Assembly (NCBI RefSeq): GCF_000152985.1
Contig: NZ_CH672395.1
Span: forward strand, 4,180,566-4,244,565
DNA from: Leeuwenhoekiella blandensis MED217
GTDB taxonomy: Bacteria; Bacteroidota; Bacteroidia; Flavobacteriales; Flavobacteriaceae
Length of the DNA stretch: 64,000 nucleotides
Reading direction: 5' to 3'
Shown: positions 62,438 through 64,000 of the stretch, one piece after another
Layout of the letters: every line of letters begins with the position of its first letter
How positions within the stretch are numbered: position 1 is the stretch's first letter
Made by a program: the position numbers and the translations under genes
The notes under the pieces: model-generated
What the model was told of the DNA's origin: nothing
Seen by the model: the letters and a program-made list of their open reading frames with translations, nothing else
The model's database searches: none

Positions 62438-62501
62438 CTCAGTTGGCTAGAGTGCTTGACTGGCAGTCAAGAGGTCGTGGGTTCGAATCCCATCTTCTCC
62501 A
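62428..62501 (+). tRNA. tRNA-Ala (GGC), CCA not encoded
   Basis: The cloverleaf has an acceptor stem GGGGATG/CTTCTCC with the Ala identity pair G3-U70, an anticodon stem CTTGA/TCAAG with loop CTGGCAG (anticodon GGC), and T-arm GTGGG/CCCAT (one G-T pair). After the discriminator A the sequence is CAAAAG, so CCA is added post-transcriptionally. It has no promoter of its own visible next to it. Confidence 0.93.
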
Positions 62502-62507
62502 CAAAAG

Positions 62508-62540
62508 AAAACCTGAAGCAATTTCTGTTTCAGGTTTTTT
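62508..62540 (+). terminator. terminator of tRNA-Ala
   Basis: AACCTGAA and TTCAGGTT form a stem followed by T-rich sequence. Confidence 0.8.
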
Positions 62541-62578
62541 GGTTTTTATAAAAGAGTCCATTTATATGGGAAGCTGAT

Positions 62579-63631
62579 TTATGCAACTCTCAGTCTGTTA
62601 TCAGATTTATTTTCTGTATATATTCTTTTCAAAATATCCAATGGGAGCTTAAATGCTTCGCATAACTCATCAAGACTATAACCTAATTCATTAAAATGAA
62701 GATTAAAACCATTTTGAAGTAGAGTAGGCTTGTCTATAGGTACTTTGATAGATTCTTTTTTCTTTTGTCCGCTTCTGCTTAATTCAATATTTAAATAGCG
62801 ATATCTGTCGTAGTTAATGCAACCTAAGTCTTTAGCCCTTCTGATAATTGAAGACATTGAGGTTAACCAGTAGCGTTTTAGGTCAGCCAAATATGAAAGT
62901 TTTAAATTTCTTAAAGCATTTTTGACAAATTGCGCCGGCATTAAAAATTCGCTCGCAAAGGTATTGGCTTCCATTTCCTTATCTCTATTTAAGGGGATAG
63001 GGAATCCGCCTGCTAAATGCATAATTATATGGCCGAGCTCGTGTGCTAAACTAAATCGCTTACGATCATTGTCAAAGTTCTTGTTTATTGCAATTACAGG
63101 GTATCCTTCATCTGTTAAGAAAGAAACACCATCAAATTTTTCGAATGCATCAATTTCAGCTACTATCACACCTTTTGATTCAAGCATTTGAAAAATATTA
63201 TTTACCGGATCACCTTCCTTGATGTTAAGTGTTTTGCGTGTGTAACTAGCTGCATATTCAGGAGTGTAACCTTCTTCTAAGTCAATAGGTATAAGTTTAA
63301 ATTCAGGCCATTCAACTGAAATTGACATTTGATCAACAATAAAGCCGATTAATTTATTCGTATAGTCTAAGTAAGATCTTTGCTTTTTAGTTATAGTAGC
63401 ACGTTTTCTGTATTCTGCGTTTTCACAAACTATAGAAATTTTTTGTTCGAAAAAACCCAAAGGGAAGTCTAGGAACTTGATGATTTTCATTAGGATATCA
63501 TCAGAGAGTACATTTATTCCTTTTTCAAATTTAGAAAGATTTGATTGTGATAACCCATCAATATTCTTTGCTAATTCAGTCTGGGAATAACCTCTGTATT
63601 CTCTTGCAAAAATTAGCTGCGTGTGATTCAT
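62579..63631 (-). CDS. XRE-family HTH and ImmA/IrrE metallopeptidase protein
   Basis: This 350-residue protein has an N-terminal HTH (about 5-60, YSQTELAKNIDGLSQSNLSK) and a COG2856 peptidase domain with RFSLAHELGHIIMHLAGG (HELGH) and a downstream Glu in ANTFASEFLMP. Family members cleave repressors or work with toxin-like partners. It lies immediately after tRNA-Ala, convergent to it, and 52 bp downstream of a small gene on the same strand. A C-terminal region (about 245-345) is uncharacterised. Confidence 0.88.
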   Translation of the reverse strand: MNHTQLIFAREYRGYSQTELAKNIDGLSQSNLSKFEKGINVLSDDILMKIIKFLDFPLGFFEQKISIVCENAEYRKRATITKKQRSYLDYTNKLIGFIVDQMSISVEWPEFKLIPIDLEEGYTPEYAASYTRKTLNIKEGDPVNNIFQMLESKGVIVAEIDAFEKFDGVSFLTDEGYPVIAINKNFDNDRKRFSLAHELGHIIMHLAGGFPIPLNRDKEMEANTFASEFLMPAQFVKNALRNLKLSYLADLKRYWLTSMSSIIRRAKDLGCINYDRYRYLNIELSRSGQKKKESIKVPIDKPTLLQNGFNLHFNELGYSLDELCEAFKLPLDILKRIYTENKSDNRLRVA

Positions 63632-63683
63632 TTTTATAGTCTAGTTTTAAAGTTAAAGAGAGTTGGAGCCGCTCTGTTATAAA

Positions 63684-63974
63684 TTAACTGCTTTTCTTTT
63701 TAGCAGTTTCTCTTAAAGTTGGAGTAGCAGTCGGTGCGACTGGTGATGATGTAGTAATATTAACATTATCAGCACCTGGTAAGTCATTCTGACTGATCGT
63801 CCATTTAACTTGGTCTTCATCAATATAAACCAGTTTTGGATCTACAATGTTTCCTAGTCTATTTTTCTGGTAGCCAAAATATAAAATAGGATCCTCAATA
63901 AAACTCTCATCATTAAATAATGATAGAGAAGTTTGAGAATTAATAGCCGATACCATTTTTGTCTTGATATTCAT
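63684..63974 (-). CDS. small protein of unknown function, possibly truncated by the window edge
   Basis: From the ATG at 63974 (MNIKTKMVSAINSQ) this is 96 residues with LFNDESFIEDPILYFGYQK, VYIDEDQVKWTISQ and a low-complexity S/T/P/A tail. The frame remains open to the window end, so the start could lie outside. It is in the same direction as the ImmA-like gene and may be its operon partner. No family is recognised. Confidence 0.55.
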   Translation of the reverse strand: MNIKTKMVSAINSQTSLSLFNDESFIEDPILYFGYQKNRLGNIVDPKLVYIDEDQVKWTISQNDLPGADNVNITTSSPVAPTATPTLRETAKKKSS

Positions 63975-64000
63975 AGGCTTATCAAACTTATTCAATTTTT

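Larger units (their letters stand above)
62118..62449 (+). mobile_element. tRNA-Ala-associated GIY-YIG unit
   Basis: The unit is bounded by identical 26-bp copies of the tRNA-Ala 5' end (62118-62143 and 62424-62449), 306 bp apart. It includes a truncated tRNA copy, a GC-rich hairpin and a GIY-YIG nuclease ORF, and it reconstitutes the full tRNA at its right end. This fits a minimal homing element or a nuclease-linked duplication. Confidence 0.65.

Overview
The window reads as chromosome of a marine-type Flavobacteriaceae member (Bacteroidetes). Supporting signs are the TANNTTTG-type promoter boxes ahead of rnr, lepA, rbfA and a tRNA gene, the near absence of Shine-Dalgarno sequences, a type IX secretion (T9SS) C-terminal sorting domain, a PID-CTERM-like small protein, a TonB-dependent receptor with a carboxypeptidase-regulatory-like N-terminus, and the rpmF-fabH-accB-accC order. 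The genus cannot be fixed from this sequence alone. There is no rRNA operon and no CRISPR array.

Layout. 1-6.4 kb: LysE-type exporter (cut by the window edge), a GIN-domain protein, RNase R, a 34-residue membrane peptide, an AT-rich gap of about 0.6 kb with DnaA-box-like inverted repeats, a cation diffusion facilitator and an acetyltransferase. 6.5-15.9 kb: a leftward run rich in exported proteases (S41, two M1, S8) with rnpA and a metallo-beta-lactamase-fold hydrolase. 16-27.2 kb: antiporter, Tat-exported oxidoreductase, LepA with a coupled membrane peptide, TonB receptor, DusB, LolC/E-like permease, RbfA and methylmalonyl-CoA epimerase.

27.3-37.2 kb is an integrated genomic island. It sits in the 3' part of a tRNA-Met(CAT) gene, is bounded by identical 43-bp repeats, and has a tyrosine integrase beside the right repeat and matching 15-bp candidate arm sites inside both ends. 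It carries an HTH/nucleotidyltransferase pair that looks like a toxin-antitoxin system with two identical 20-bp operator candidates, a widespread unknown protein, a lone BtgA-like mobilization protein next to a candidate oriT stem-loop, and a three-gene operon for exported proteins (Sel1-repeat protein with T9SS tail, a large protein with an HExxH zincin motif, a lipoprotein). No relaxase is present, so the island looks immobilised or dependent on a helper.

37.4-62 kb is core genome: riboflavin synthase, PdxA, DUF177-L32-FabH-AccB-AccC (start of fatty acid synthesis), an FAD oxidoreductase, an ABC ATPase, prolyl oligopeptidase, Asd, MscL, Alr-Tdk, RsmI, RecJ, LpxH, QueD, a 2OG oxygenase, a MATE pump and an acetyltransferase. 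A gene at 53.3-53.75 kb carries a one-base frameshift in an A7 run. One 95-bp hairpin repeat family occurs three times in intergenic gaps (3.9, 21.4, 48.0 kb).

62.1-62.5 kb is the most unusual spot. A tRNA-Ala(GGC) gene is preceded by a second copy of its own 5' end, broken by a 33-nt GC-rich hairpin at the D-loop and followed by a 79-codon GIY-YIG nuclease ORF whose stop codon lies inside the intact tRNA. The window ends in an XRE/ImmA metallopeptidase gene and a small partner gene.
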